Source of the DNA: Streptomyces sp. XM4193
Lineage (GTDB): Bacteria; Actinomycetota; Actinomycetes; Streptomycetales; Streptomycetaceae
Length of the DNA stretch: 64,000 nt
Direction of reading: 5' to 3'
Assembly: GCF_023072595.1 (NCBI RefSeq)
Contig: NZ_JALLGK010000003.1
Location: forward strand, 186,001-250,000
Shown here: piece after piece, positions 26,712-35,565 of the stretch
Numbering within the stretch: position 1 is the first letter of the stretch
How the letters are laid out: every line of letters starts with the position of its first letter
Translations under genes and position numbers: made by a program
Notes under the pieces: model-generated
Database searches by the model: none
What the model was told of the DNA's origin: nothing
What the model saw: only the letters and a program-made list of their open reading frames with translations

Positions 26712-28070
26712 GTGAGCCGAACAGCGCTGTTCACGGACGTGCGGCCGCTGCGTTCCAGCAAGCGGTTCAGGGAGTTGTGGATCGGCACCTCGCTCGGCCT
26801 GTTCGGCGGTCACCTCGCCAACGTGGCGGTACTGCTCCAGGTCTGGAACATCACCGGAAGTCCGCTGTGGACGGGGGTGATCGGCCTCGCCGGCGCGCTG
26901 CCGATGACTGTCTTCGGTCTGTTCGGCGGCGCGCTCGCGGACGCGATGGACCGCCGGACACTGGTCGCGCTGGCCACCTCCGCGCAGTTGCTGGCCGCGA
27001 TCGGGTTCACCGTGCAGGCGCTGGCCGGCAACGGCCGGGTACTGGTGCTGCTCGGTCTGGTCTCCCTCTCGGCGGCGTGCATCGGTCTGGGCTCCGCGGC
27101 CCGCAGAACCCTCCCGGTACGGCTCCTCCCGGGCAACGAACTGGCCGCCGGCCTCGCACTCCAGAATTTCGCCTCCCAGGCGGCGATGCTCCTCGGCCCG
27201 GCGGCGGCCGGGTTTCTGATCGCGCGCTCGGGGACGGCCGCCGCGTACCTCGTCCAGACGGTCGCGGTGGCGGTCTCGCTGCTGGCGGTGCTCCGGCTCC
27301 CGCCGATGCCCCGGCTGCCGGCGGCGGACGCCGGGAGCGCCGAACAGCGGCCGGGGGAGAGCGCGCCGGCCCCGGAGCCGAGTGGGCCGGGGCCGTACGG
27401 CCCGGAGCCGAGTGGGCCGGAGCCGGGCGGATCGGCGCTCGGCGCCCCCGCGCGGAAGTCCTGGCGGCCGCCTCGGGGCGGCTGGCGGATCATCACCCAA
27501 CGGCCCACTCTCTGGGGCTCGTTCGCCACCGATCTGGCCGCGACGCTGCTGGCCATGCCGATCTCGCTGTTCCCACTGGTCAACGAGGCCCGGTTCGACG
27601 GCGATCCGCGCACCCTGGGGCTCTTCCTCTCCTCGATCGCGGTCGGCGGGATCTGCGCCGGCCTGCTCTCGGGCACCTATACGCGGGTGCGCAGCGCGGG
27701 ACGGCTCCAGTTGGCGGCAGCGCTGGTGTGGAGTCTGGCGCTCGCCACCTTCGGACTGGCCGAACCGCTCTGGCTTGTGCTCGGCGCCCTGGTGGTCGCG
27801 GGCGCGGCCGACACCGTCTCGGTGGTCACGCGCGCGGCGCTCGTGCAGATGGAGACACCGGACCGCTTCCGCGGCCGGGTCTCCTCGGTCGAACTCGTCA
27901 TCGGCGCCGCGGGGCCCGAACTCGGCAACTTCCGGGGCGGGTTGGTCGCCTCCCTCACCTCCGCGTCGTTCGCCCTCGCCTCCGGCGGTCTGCTGGCCGC
28001 CGCGGTGGTCTCCGCGATCGCCGCGGTCAACCGTCCCCTGCGGCGCTACCGGCTTCCGCCGGCGCAGTGA
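26712..28070 (+). CDS. MFS exporter (EntS-like)
   Basis: About 452 residues with ~12 membrane segments. The start LRSSKRFRELWIGTSLGLFGGHLANVAVLLQVW and the loop DAMDRRTLVAL resemble the enterobactin-exporter (EntS/MFS_3) branch. A central cytoplasmic loop near residue 225 contains repeats of EPSGPEPGGS-type sequence. I prefer GTG 26712, preceded by GAGGG, over the TTG at 26643, which lacks a ribosome site. The substrate is unknown, possibly a siderophore or other small molecule; no biosynthetic genes are adjacent. Confidence 0.85.
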   Translation: MSRTALFTDVRPLRSSKRFRELWIGTSLGLFGGHLANVAVLLQVWNITGSPLWTGVIGLAGALPMTVFGLFGGALADAMDRRTLVALATSAQLLAAIGFTVQALAGNGRVLVLLGLVSLSAACIGLGSAARRTLPVRLLPGNELAAGLALQNFASQAAMLLGPAAAGFLIARSGTAAAYLVQTVAVAVSLLAVLRLPPMPRLPAADAGSAEQRPGESAPAPEPSGPGPYGPEPSGPEPGGSALGAPARKSWRPPRGGWRIITQRPTLWGSFATDLAATLLAMPISLFPLVNEARFDGDPRTLGLFLSSIAVGGICAGLLSGTYTRVRSAGRLQLAAALVWSLALATFGLAEPLWLVLGALVVAGAADTVSVVTRAALVQMETPDRFRGRVSSVELVIGAAGPELGNFRGGLVASLTSASFALASGGLLAAAVVSAIAAVNRPLRRYRLPPAQ

Positions 28071-28223
28071 CGCCCGCCCCGGTGGCCCGCGGCGGGGCGG
28101 CACGCGGCCGGGCGGCATGCGGCCCGCGTTCGGGGCCGGTTCGCGGCGGCCTTGGGCCGGGCCCGGTTGCGGGCCGCGCCCGGGGCCGTTGGGCGGGCCG
28201 GGCGCGGGGCGGTGCGGAGAAGC

Positions 28224-29741
28224 TCATCGCGGCGGGGCGGCCTCCAGCCGGATCGGGTTGGTCATCGCGGCCATGGCGCCCGGGAGCCGGCCGTCACCGC
28301 CCGGGTGCCGCACCTCGGCGCGTACGTACGAGGCCAGTGAGGCGGTGGTGCGCCACTCCAGTCCGTTCGCTGCCGGTCCGGACAGCAACTCGCCCTGGTC
28401 GGTGAGGAGTCGGGCGACCGCTCCCTCGGGTGCCCCGTCGACCGAGAGCCGTACGGTGACGTCCGCGGTCGGCGAGGTGCGCAGCCGTCCGCCGATCGTC
28501 GCGTGTCCGCCGCGTTCGTCGGAGGCGGTGAGCTCCACGGAGATCCGGGAGGACTCGGTGAGGTAGCTGCGTCCCGCCCTGATGCCCGCGAGCACGTCCC
28601 CGCGGGTGAGGTCGTCGGCGTGCACCACCGTCTGCGGCAGGCCCACGTCCTGCCCCTCGCTGTGCGCGTCGCTGCAACCGAGCGCGGGCAGCCAGTCGCT
28701 GCCGCGCTCCACCAGCATGTTGTCCCAGGCCGCGAGCGCCAGTTCGTCGTCCGGGGTCCACGGACCGTTCCACAGCTCGACCGCGTCCGCGCCCTCGTAG
28801 CCGAACTTCCACTGGCAGCCGACGTAGGGGCAGTTGGGGTGCGCCGGCACGACCAGACCGCCGGCGCGGTGGATGCGGCGCACCCAGCGCTCGTACGCGT
28901 CGTCCCGAGCACGGTAGCGCCAGTCGACGAAGGTGCCGGGGTCGGTGCCGAGGGCCAGGTAGTGGCCGTTGCGGGTGGTGACCTCCTCGCCGCAGAGCAC
29001 CAGCAGATCGTCGCCGAACAGCCCCTCCCAGGCGGCGTGCCCCGAGGTGGTGTTGTGCTCGGTGCTCACGATGAAATCAAGTCCCGCCGTACGTGCGGCA
29101 GTTGCCACCTCCGCCGGGGTGCGTCGGCCGTCCGAGTGCACGGTGTGCAGATGGCAGTCGCCGCGGTACCAGGCGCGCCCGCGGCCCCGGGCGCGCTCGG
29201 CGGGGTGGACCGGTTTCGGCATGCGTCCCGGCCTGCCGGTCGTGAGGGTGACGGTCAGCTCGTACCGCATGCCCTGCGGCGCGACCGTGTACGGGCCGAG
29301 CACGACGTGCCAGGTGCCGGGAGCGACCGGACCGGGCAGATAGCCCGGCGTCGCCCGCTCCGCGCTGATCGCGAACTCGGTGCGGAAGCCGCCCGACCAG
29401 CCGCGGAAACCCTCCGCGCGGGGAGCACCGCCGCGCGGGTCCGTACCGCGCGGATCGAAGACGCCGATGTCCAGGGCGTTGCCCGGGGTGCCCTCGGGCA
29501 CCTCCGGCTTGTCGTAGCTGTAGGAGACGGCGATCTCCCGCACACCGCGCGGCACTTCGACCGGGACGTAGACGAAGTCCGGCGCGCCGGTGGGCAGTTC
29601 GCCCGTGATGGTGCGGGAGAGCGGCGTCGCGGAGGAGCCGTCCCGCGTGCCGCCGTCCGCCGCGCGGGCGAAGTCCATCGGGGCGAGCGTGACCGCGCCC
29701 GCCATGCCGACCGTGGACCTGAGCATGTCGCGTCTGTGCAT
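28224..29741 (-). CDS. Tat-exported PHP-domain metal-dependent phosphoesterase (CehA/McbA-like)
   Basis: 505 residues. The N-terminus MHRRDMLRSTVGMAGAVTLAP has an RR motif followed by a hydrophobic stretch, a Tat signal. A beta-sandwich region (~45-175) precedes the PHP domain, which opens with GDCHLHTVHSDGRRTPAEVA and continues with STEHNTTSG, CGEEVTTRNGHYLALG, VVPAHPNCP and GCSDAH. These are the expected metal-binding His/Asp motifs. A C-terminal beta region ends the protein. Likely a periplasmic-side or extracellular hydrolase of a phosphoester or related bond; substrate unknown. Confidence 0.88.
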   Translation of the reverse strand: MHRRDMLRSTVGMAGAVTLAPMDFARAADGGTRDGSSATPLSRTITGELPTGAPDFVYVPVEVPRGVREIAVSYSYDKPEVPEGTPGNALDIGVFDPRGTDPRGGAPRAEGFRGWSGGFRTEFAISAERATPGYLPGPVAPGTWHVVLGPYTVAPQGMRYELTVTLTTGRPGRMPKPVHPAERARGRGRAWYRGDCHLHTVHSDGRRTPAEVATAARTAGLDFIVSTEHNTTSGHAAWEGLFGDDLLVLCGEEVTTRNGHYLALGTDPGTFVDWRYRARDDAYERWVRRIHRAGGLVVPAHPNCPYVGCQWKFGYEGADAVELWNGPWTPDDELALAAWDNMLVERGSDWLPALGCSDAHSEGQDVGLPQTVVHADDLTRGDVLAGIRAGRSYLTESSRISVELTASDERGGHATIGGRLRTSPTADVTVRLSVDGAPEGAVARLLTDQGELLSGPAANGLEWRTTASLASYVRAEVRHPGGDGRLPGAMAAMTNPIRLEAAPPR

Positions 29742-29841
29742 CGCTGCCGGCTCCCTGGGGTCGAGGACCTGGAGAGACCGTTGTACGGGCGGTGGCCCGC
29801 GGAGGTAACCCCGCGCGCGTGAACATCGGCAGAAGGGCCGG

Positions 29842-29970
29842 CGGTCGGAGGCGTGCCGGTGCGGTGCACGGCGGAGCAGGTGCCGGTGCGGCGCGGGTCG
29901 GTTGGTGCGGTGCGGGCCGGAGGCGTGCCGGTTGGCGCGGGCCGGTTGGTGCGGTGCGCGGCGGTGGGGG
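29842..29970. repeat. Imperfect G/C-rich direct repeats
   Basis: The gap between the PHP gene start and the ADP-ribosylglycohydrolase stop holds degenerate copies of GGAGGCGTGCCGGT and CGGTTGGTGCGGTGCG in alternation. No gene is supported in 29742-30033. Confidence 0.45.
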
Positions 29971-30033
29971 CGGGCGCGACTGCGGAGCCTGGGGCGACCG
30001 GCCCGGAGTGGACCGGGGCTGCGGGGTCGGTGG

Positions 30034-31155
30034 TCAGCCGCGCGGGTAGCGGCGCAGCCAGCCGGTGGAGGCGCTGGGCGCGGCGGGGGAGTGCAGGGCG
30101 GGGCCCTGCGTCATCTCCATGGCGAAGTCGTCGGCCAGCTCCAGCATCGTCGCGCGGCCCTCCAACTCGGTCACCCAGTTCGGGGGCAGGGCCGTCTCGC
30201 CGTGCTGAACTCCCAGCAGATTCCCGCAGATCGAGCCGGTGGAGTCGGAGTCTCCGCCGTGGTTGACCGCCAGCAGCAGCCCGTGGCGCACGTCCTCGGC
30301 GACCAGCGCGCAGTACACCCCGATCGCCAGAGCCTCCTCCGCCGTCCAGCCCTCTCCGAGCGACTCGACGCGCTCCGGCGACGGCATCCCCTGCCGCACC
30401 GCGCCGAGCGCCCGCTTGAGGGCGTCGGTGGTCTCCTGGTGGTCGGGCCTGTTCACCAGCTGCGCCAGGGCCTGTTGGACGCCCGCGTCCAGAGTGTCGC
30501 CGCGCGCCAGCGCGTGCACGATCACCGCGAACGCACCCGCCGAGAGCACCCCGGTCGGATGGCCGTGCGTCTGGGCCGCGCACTCCAGGGCGAGTTGGAA
30601 GACCAACTGCGGCTCCCAGCCCACCAGCAGACCGAACGGCGCGGACCGCATCACGGTGCCGCAGCCCTTGGAGTTCGGGTTCTTCGGCTGCTCCAGCGTG
30701 CCCATCCGAACGTCCCCGAGCCCGCTCAGACAGGCGTTGCCGGGCGAGCGCCGCGCGTACAGCCACTCCTCGCGGGCCAGCCAGCCGTCGTTCTCCCGCC
30801 GCTCGTCGGGGCCCCAGTCCCGCTGGGTGGCGGCCCAGCGCAGATGGGCCGCGTGCACGTCGGTCGGCGGGTGCCAGGCGCCGGTGTCGCGCCGCACATG
30901 GGCCCGGATCAGACCGTCCACGGTGAACAGCGTCATCTGGGTGTCGTCGGTGATCGCGCCCCGCAGCCCGTACGCGGGAACCAGATCGGTGATGCCGTCG
31001 GGGCCGTGTGCCTCCCGGATGTCGGCCAGCGAGTGGAACTCCACGCCGGCGCCGAGCGCGTCGCCCATCGCCCCGCCCAGCAGGCAGCCCCGTACGCGGC
31101 TGCGGAAGTCCTGCTGCTCCGTACGTCCCCACATGCTGGTACCGGTAGCCGCCAC
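30034..31155 (-). CDS. ADP-ribosylglycohydrolase (DraG-like), first copy
   Basis: 373 residues. The metal-binding motifs of the family are present: GCLLGGAMGDALGAGVEF, ITDDTQMTLFTVDGL, NSKGCGTVMRSAPFGLL, THGHPTGVLSAGAFAV and NHGGDSDSTGSICGNLLG (the GDSDS di-metal site). It would remove ADP-ribose from proteins or small molecules. GTG 31155 is preferred because GGGGAGGG lies five bases upstream; an ATG at 31170 overlaps that site. The copy at 35566 is shorter and diverged, so substrates may differ. Confidence 0.9.
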   Translation of the reverse strand: MAATGTSMWGRTEQQDFRSRVRGCLLGGAMGDALGAGVEFHSLADIREAHGPDGITDLVPAYGLRGAITDDTQMTLFTVDGLIRAHVRRDTGAWHPPTDVHAAHLRWAATQRDWGPDERRENDGWLAREEWLYARRSPGNACLSGLGDVRMGTLEQPKNPNSKGCGTVMRSAPFGLLVGWEPQLVFQLALECAAQTHGHPTGVLSAGAFAVIVHALARGDTLDAGVQQALAQLVNRPDHQETTDALKRALGAVRQGMPSPERVESLGEGWTAEEALAIGVYCALVAEDVRHGLLLAVNHGGDSDSTGSICGNLLGVQHGETALPPNWVTELEGRATMLELADDFAMEMTQGPALHSPAAPSASTGWLRRYPRG

Positions 31156-31371
31156 CGACGCCCTCCCCATCGCTCATGACCGGCTGGCATGGAGCACCCT
31201 AGACGACCGGTCGGGGGGTGCAGCAGTCAGTCTTCGGTCCGCTTCGGGTCCGTTTGCTGTCCGGTTCGGATCGGGCGGCGGGCGCGGGGAGCCGGGCGGC
31301 GGGAGGTCGGCCCGGCTCCGGTGACGGCCCGCCCGGCACGGGTGACTGCCGGCCGGAGCACGCCGACCGGC

Positions 31372-32916
31372 TCAGGAGCGGGCCGCGCGCAGCGTCAGCA
31401 CCGTGATGTCCGGCTCGGCCCCGACCCGTACCGGCGGACCCCAGGCGCCCGCGCCGCGGGTCACGTACAGCTGGGTGTCGCCGTACCGCTCCAGCCCGAC
31501 CAGGGTCGGATTGGCCAGCGCGGCCAGGAGGTTGCCCGGGAACATCTGGCCGCCGTGGGTGTGGCCGGAGAGCTGGAGGTCGATGCCGTGCTGCTTCGCC
31601 TCGTCGATCATGGCCGGCTGGTGCGCGATCAGCACCGCCGGGCGCTTCCCGTCCCGACCGGCCAGTGCCTTCGGCAGGTCCGGGGCGTCGCCGTGCTCCT
31701 CGCCCGCGAGGTCGTTGACGCCGACGATGTCGAAGTGGCGCAGCTCCTCGCGCTCGTTGCGCAGCACGCGGATGCCGAGAGCTCCGGCGAGATGCGCGTT
31801 CCACTCCTCGTACCCGGAGTAGTACTCGTGGTTCCCGGTGGCGAAGAAGACGCCCTCGCGCGCTCTGAGCCGGCCGAGCGGCCGGGCGGCGCCGCGCAGG
31901 TTCTTCACCTGCCCATCCACCAGATCGCCCGCGATGGCGATCAGATCCGGGTCGGTGGCGTTCGCCCGCTCGACGATGCGTTCGGTGACACCGCGGCCGA
32001 TCACCGGGCTCATGTGGATGTCGCTGATCAGCGTGATCCGGTAGCCGTCGGCGGCCGGCGGGAGCTTCGCCAGGGTGACGTCCACGCGCTTGACCTTGGG
32101 CCCTGCGGCGAGCACCGAGTGCGTACCGGCGCCCACCGTCATCGCGGCGACCGTACCGGCGGTGATCGCCGCGGCGCGCGCGACGAAACGGCGGCGGGAG
32201 GCGTCCGCCGGGCCGTCACCGTCGCCCGGCGTTGCGGGGGTGCCCGGTGCCGGCGGGGACGTCCCGAGCAGGTGCGAGCCGGTGCGCCCGGCGGGGCTGT
32301 CGGGGTGGGCGGGGTCGTCGGAGGCGCTGCCCGCGTCGGCGGCAGGGGGCGCGGCGGTCGCGGTGACCGGCTTGTCGGCGACAGCCGTGGCGGTGCCGCA
32401 CGCGGACTCGGAGTCCGGGCCGAGCGCGGCCTCGACCGGCGGTGCCGCCTCGGCGGACTTGGCGGGCTCGGTGTGACCGGCCACGGAGGTGGCGGGCCGG
32501 TCCGCGCCGGAATCGGAGTGCGCGGATCCGGTCGTCGGCAGGGCGGCGGGCACCTCCTCGGCGGCCGGCCGCTCACCGCCCTCGGCGCCCGCACGACGGG
32601 CGTCCCGACGGCGCAGCAGCCGCAGCACCAGCGGCCGTACAACCTCCAGCACCAGCAGGGTCAGCAGCAGATAGACCACCACCGCGAACCACATCAAGCC
32701 CGGCCAGGCGAGCGTCCGCTGAAGCGCGAACGGCACGTCGGAACGCGTGGTGACCATCGCGGCGACCAGCAGCGCCGGCATCGCGAACGCCAGCACCGTG
32801 CCCGTACGCCGCCACCAGCCGCCGGGGGCCGACACATCCCGCACCAGACGGCGCCACAGATACCAGTGCGCCGAGACGACCACACAGGTGATCACCAGAA
32901 AGACCACTACGAACAT
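31372..32916 (-). CDS. Membrane-anchored metallophosphoesterase
   Basis: 514 residues from ATG 32916. About four hydrophobic segments occupy residues 1-100 (FVVVFLVITCVVVSAHWYLW; FAMPALLVAAMVTT; LMWFAVVVYLLLTLLVL). A Pro/Ala/Asp-rich linker (~115-210) follows, then a further hydrophobic/Tat-like stretch (RRRFVARAAAITAGTVAAMTVGA), then the calcineurin-like domain: LISDIHMSP, AGDLVDGQ, GNHEYYSGY, LIAHQP, SGHTHGGQ. All five metal and phosphate motifs are present. It resembles YkuE/YaeI-type phosphoesterases. It starts two bases after the stop of the small membrane protein upstream, so the two are an operon. Confidence 0.9.
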   Translation of the reverse strand: MFVVVFLVITCVVVSAHWYLWRRLVRDVSAPGGWWRRTGTVLAFAMPALLVAAMVTTRSDVPFALQRTLAWPGLMWFAVVVYLLLTLLVLEVVRPLVLRLLRRRDARRAGAEGGERPAAEEVPAALPTTGSAHSDSGADRPATSVAGHTEPAKSAEAAPPVEAALGPDSESACGTATAVADKPVTATAAPPAADAGSASDDPAHPDSPAGRTGSHLLGTSPPAPGTPATPGDGDGPADASRRRFVARAAAITAGTVAAMTVGAGTHSVLAAGPKVKRVDVTLAKLPPAADGYRITLISDIHMSPVIGRGVTERIVERANATDPDLIAIAGDLVDGQVKNLRGAARPLGRLRAREGVFFATGNHEYYSGYEEWNAHLAGALGIRVLRNEREELRHFDIVGVNDLAGEEHGDAPDLPKALAGRDGKRPAVLIAHQPAMIDEAKQHGIDLQLSGHTHGGQMFPGNLLAALANPTLVGLERYGDTQLYVTRGAGAWGPPVRVGAEPDITVLTLRAARS

Positions 32917-32918
32917 CG

Positions 32919-33188
32919 CTACGCCGCTCCCACACCATGGCCGTCTTCGGACTTCGTCCGCAGCGCACGCAGGCCCCTGAGGCCGATGACGCCGACCGCC
33001 GTCCCCAGCAGGAACGAGGTGACCGCGAGGAGCAGATGCACCCAGAAGTACCCGGTCGGATCGCCTGCCTCGTCGAAGGCCAGTCCACTGCCGTCCTTCC
33101 ACAGATTGCGGACGAACGAGATCCAGATGAACCAGCTCCACACCCCGAACGCGAGCAGGAACCAGGACACGGGGCGGCTGAGCTTCAT
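32919..33188 (-). CDS. Small membrane protein upstream of the metallophosphoesterase
   Basis: 89 residues with two predicted membrane helices (SWFLLAFGVWSWFIWISFV; YFWVHLLLAVTSFLLGTAVGVIGL). This resembles the short SCO4848-type membrane proteins that accompany metallophosphoesterases in streptomycetes. The ATG lies inside a palindrome with a -10-like CATACT 6 bp before it and no room for a normal ribosome site, suggesting a leaderless mRNA. Likely an assembly or anchoring partner of the downstream enzyme. Confidence 0.82.
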   Translation of the reverse strand: MKLSRPVSWFLLAFGVWSWFIWISFVRNLWKDGSGLAFDEAGDPTGYFWVHLLLAVTSFLLGTAVGVIGLRGLRALRTKSEDGHGVGAA

Positions 33189-33202
33189 ACCTCAAGTATG
33201 AA
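33184..33202. promoter_or_regulatory. Palindrome and -10-like box overlapping a start codon
   Basis: TTCATAC-CTCAA-GTATGAA, perfect 7-bp arms. On the minus strand CATACT is a fair -10 hexamer and its spacing puts transcription start at or next to the ATG. The TA locus at 44227 has a very similar element. Confidence 0.5.
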
Positions 33203-33390
33203 CAGCACTCCCGCGGCCCTCGTCCGAGGGGCGACGCACATGCACCGTCCAGCAGAACGGCGCGGGCGGCCGAGGAGTTCCGGAAACCGGGGTGACATTC
33301 GCCCGGTGTCCGGGCCGCGCCTCGCCGGGCCGCGGACCGCGCCTCCTGGGTCGCCCGCCGCCGGTCGCCCCGCGGCCCGTGCCCGCGCGG

Positions 33391-33524
33391 CCGTACGCGC
33401 ACGAATCCCGTGCGTCTGCGCCCGTACGTGCGCGGTCCCGTACGTCTGCACGCGTACGTGCGCGGTCCCGTACGTGTGCGGCTCGTACGTGTGCGGCCCG
33501 TACGTCTGCCTCCGTGTGTCCGCC
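33391..33524. repeat. 15-bp tandem repeat array centred on CGTACGT
   Basis: About eight to nine units of the form TCCCGTACGTGTGCG, in strict 15-bp phase from 33421 to 33510 and degenerate at the edges. Each carries a palindromic CGTACG core. The array lies in a 420-bp intergenic region between divergent genes. The open frames through it are pure repeat translation (VRAAH-type pentapeptides), not genes. Confidence 0.75.
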
Positions 33525-33609
33525 GCCGAACGCCGTCCGTGGTGCGGGGTGCCGCGTCGTCCGCCGAACTGCCTGGCTGTCGGGGGCGGTTCGTGATCGA
33601 CTGGGCGTC

Positions 33610-34077
33610 ATGGACGCGATAACGGCGGTCATCGCGGTGGCCGGAACCCTTGCCGGCGGTGTCCTCTCACACCTGCTCCAGAGCCGCGCCACCGCCGCGG
33701 CCAACCGCGAGACGCGGGAGGAGCGGCGCCGCGAGGAACGGTTGGAAGCGTGCGTACGGTACGCGGCGGCGGTCTACGACTGTCGGCGGCTGATGAGCTA
33801 CCGCTGGTACCGCAGCAACGGGCGCGGTGGCTCGGAGGACCCCAGTGAGGTCTCCAGCCAGGCATTCGACGTGCGGACCACCATGATGGAGAGGTTGACC
33901 CGCGTCCAACTCCTGGTCGTCGACGACGAGTTGCGAGCCGCTGCCGACGCGGCAGCGGAAGCCGTGGCGGAGCTGTACGAGAAGGACACGCCGGCCGAGG
34001 AGTTCCGGGCCGCGCGCGACCGCAGCCTTCGGGCCCACGACCGCTTCGTGCGCGCAGCCGCCGCCCATCTGCGCTGA
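33610..34077 (+). CDS. Membrane-anchored coiled-coil protein, unknown function
   Basis: 155 residues. The N-terminal helix MDAITAVIAVAGTLAGGVLSHLL is hydrophobic and probably anchors the protein. A long amphipathic, Glu/Arg-rich region follows (NRETREERRREERLEACVRYAAAVYDCRRL), then helical sequence to the end. The layout (short anchor, cytoplasmic helical body) resembles a common class of uncharacterised streptomycete proteins; no function can be assigned. ATG 33610 has no clear ribosome site. Confidence 0.72.
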   Translation: MDAITAVIAVAGTLAGGVLSHLLQSRATAAANRETREERRREERLEACVRYAAAVYDCRRLMSYRWYRSNGRGGSEDPSEVSSQAFDVRTTMMERLTRVQLLVVDDELRAAADAAAEAVAELYEKDTPAEEFRAARDRSLRAHDRFVRAAAAHLR

Positions 34078-34234
34078 CGCCGCCGCCCGAGCAGTCCCGC
34101 CGCCCCCGGAGCCCCAGCCGCCACAGCGGCGTCGCAGCCCCGAGCGGGCGATCCGCGCGGCCCGTTCGCCGGAGTCCGCAACCCCGGAATAACCGGGTGC
34201 GGCGGACGGATCCGGCGCACTAGGGTCGCCCGCC

Positions 34235-34762
34235 ATGACCTACACCGCGCCAGAGCGCATCCGACCGCCCTTCACCGCAGACGAACGCGACCAGTTGAGC
34301 GGCTGGCTCGACATGCAGCGCAACATCATCCACTTCAAGTGCGCGGGGCTCTCCGAGGAGGCGGCCCGGCGTTCGGTGATACCGACCTCGCCGCTGATGA
34401 CGGTGGCCGGTGTGGTCGCGCATCTGCGCTGGGTCGAGCACGCCTGGTTCGAGGTGATGTTCCTCGGCGGTTCGGAGAAGGAGAACCCGAGCTTCCTCGA
34501 CGACCCCGAGGACGCCGACATGCGGCCGGCCGCGGACGTCCCCCTGGAGCAGCTGCTCGAGGAGTACCAGGCGCAGTGCGCGCGCAGCAACGAGATCGCC
34601 GCGGCGGCCTCGCTGGACGACACGGGCAGGCGCGCGGACTTCAAGGCCGGCCAGGCGTCGCTGCGTTGGATGCTGGTGCACATGATCGAGGAGACGGCGC
34701 GGCACGCGGGCCACCTCGACCTCATCCGCGAACTCCTCGACGGCGAGACCGGCTACTTCTGA
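34235..34762 (+). CDS. DinB-family (DUF664-like) protein
   Basis: 175 residues forming a four-helix bundle. Metal-ligand histidines are in the expected places: VVAHLRWVEHAWFEVMFLGG near residue 62 and MLVHMIEETARHAGHLDLIRELLDG near 150. Members are metal-dependent thiol transferases or hydrolases, often acting with mycothiol in actinomycetes. Substrate unknown. The gene begins right after the upstream membrane protein's 157-bp gap, with its own start at ATG 34235. Confidence 0.87.
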   Translation: MTYTAPERIRPPFTADERDQLSGWLDMQRNIIHFKCAGLSEEAARRSVIPTSPLMTVAGVVAHLRWVEHAWFEVMFLGGSEKENPSFLDDPEDADMRPAADVPLEQLLEEYQAQCARSNEIAAAASLDDTGRRADFKAGQASLRWMLVHMIEETARHAGHLDLIRELLDGETGYF

Positions 34763-34996
34763 CCTCCGGCCGACACGACCACGGCACGACCGGGCGGCGC
34801 GACGCGCCTGGCGCGGCCCGGCCCGGCGGCGCGCGCTCCCGCGTTCCGAGCCCCGCGCCGCGCGAACCCGCGGGCGCAGGGCTCGGCGGTGCACGCCGCG
34901 GGTGCGGTACGCCGTGTGGGGCGAGCCTCCGTCGGCCCGACTCCCGTCGGCGGAAATGCCGTTGAGGGCCCGGGGGCCGCTGTCTACGCTGCGGCG

Positions 34997-35470
34997 ATGA
35001 CCACCTCCGCGCCGCGTCTCGAAGTGCTCACCCCCGCCAACGTGGAAGCGGCCTGCGCTCTGGAGGTCCGCCCCGACCAGCGCGGGTTCGTCGAACCGGT
35101 CGCGACCTCGCTGGCCGAGGCGTACGTCTGGCCGGGGGTCGCCTGGCCCCGGCTGATCGTCGACGGCGACACTCCGGTCGGCTTCGTCATAGCCTTCCAC
35201 GACATCCACTTCAACCCCGCGGTCCCGGACGACCACCGTTCCGGGCTCTGGCGGTTGAACATCGCCGCCGACCAACAGGGCCGCGGATACGGGCGGTTCG
35301 CCGTCCGCGCCGTCGCGCAGGAGATCCGTCGCCGAGGGCGGCACTCCCGCCTCTTCACCACCTGGGAGCCGGGCGGATCCGGCCCCGAGAACTTCTACCT
35401 CCGGCTCGGTTTCCGTCCGACCGGGGAGCTGAGCGGAGGCCAGACAGTGGGAGCGCTCGATCTGGACTGA
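34997..35470 (+). CDS. GNAT acetyltransferase (spermidine/spermine-type)
   Basis: 157 residues. AcCoA-site motif LWRLNIAADQQGRGYGRFAVRAVAQEI contains Q-x-x-G-x-G/A; the C-terminus ENFYLRLGFRPTGE is the usual beta-alpha end of the fold. The preceding GFVIAFHDIHFNP strand also fits. The acceptor substrate is unknown. Confidence 0.87.
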   Translation: MTTSAPRLEVLTPANVEAACALEVRPDQRGFVEPVATSLAEAYVWPGVAWPRLIVDGDTPVGFVIAFHDIHFNPAVPDDHRSGLWRLNIAADQQGRGYGRFAVRAVAQEIRRRGRHSRLFTTWEPGGSGPENFYLRLGFRPTGELSGGQTVGALDLD

Positions 35471-35523
35471 CGCCGTACCGCTCGCGGGTGCCGCTGCCCG
35501 TTGCGGGGGCGCCCCTCCCCGCC

Positions 35524-35544
35524 TTATTGTCATAGTGACGATAA
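35524..35544. promoter_or_regulatory. 21-bp near-perfect palindrome before the second ADP-ribosylglycohydrolase
   Basis: TTATTGTCA-TAG-TGACGATAA: nine-base arms with a single mismatch and a 3-nt centre, 21 bp before the ATG. Its AT-rich sequence is exceptional in this genome. Size and form fit a dimeric repressor site at the core promoter. NrtR (Nudix-related, NAD-metabolism) regulators are known to control ADP-ribosylglycohydrolase genes, so an NrtR-type site is a reasonable guess. Confidence 0.7.
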
Positions 35545-35565
35545 AATGGGGGAAGGGAAACCACG

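Noticed and set aside
25734..28118. 794-codon open frame on the - strand
   Set aside because: Antisense to the MFS gene and running through non-coding DNA; Arg/Gly/Gln-rich composition without family motifs.
33185..33451. 88-codon open frame on the - strand
   Set aside because: Largely the translation of the 15-bp tandem array, not a conserved protein.
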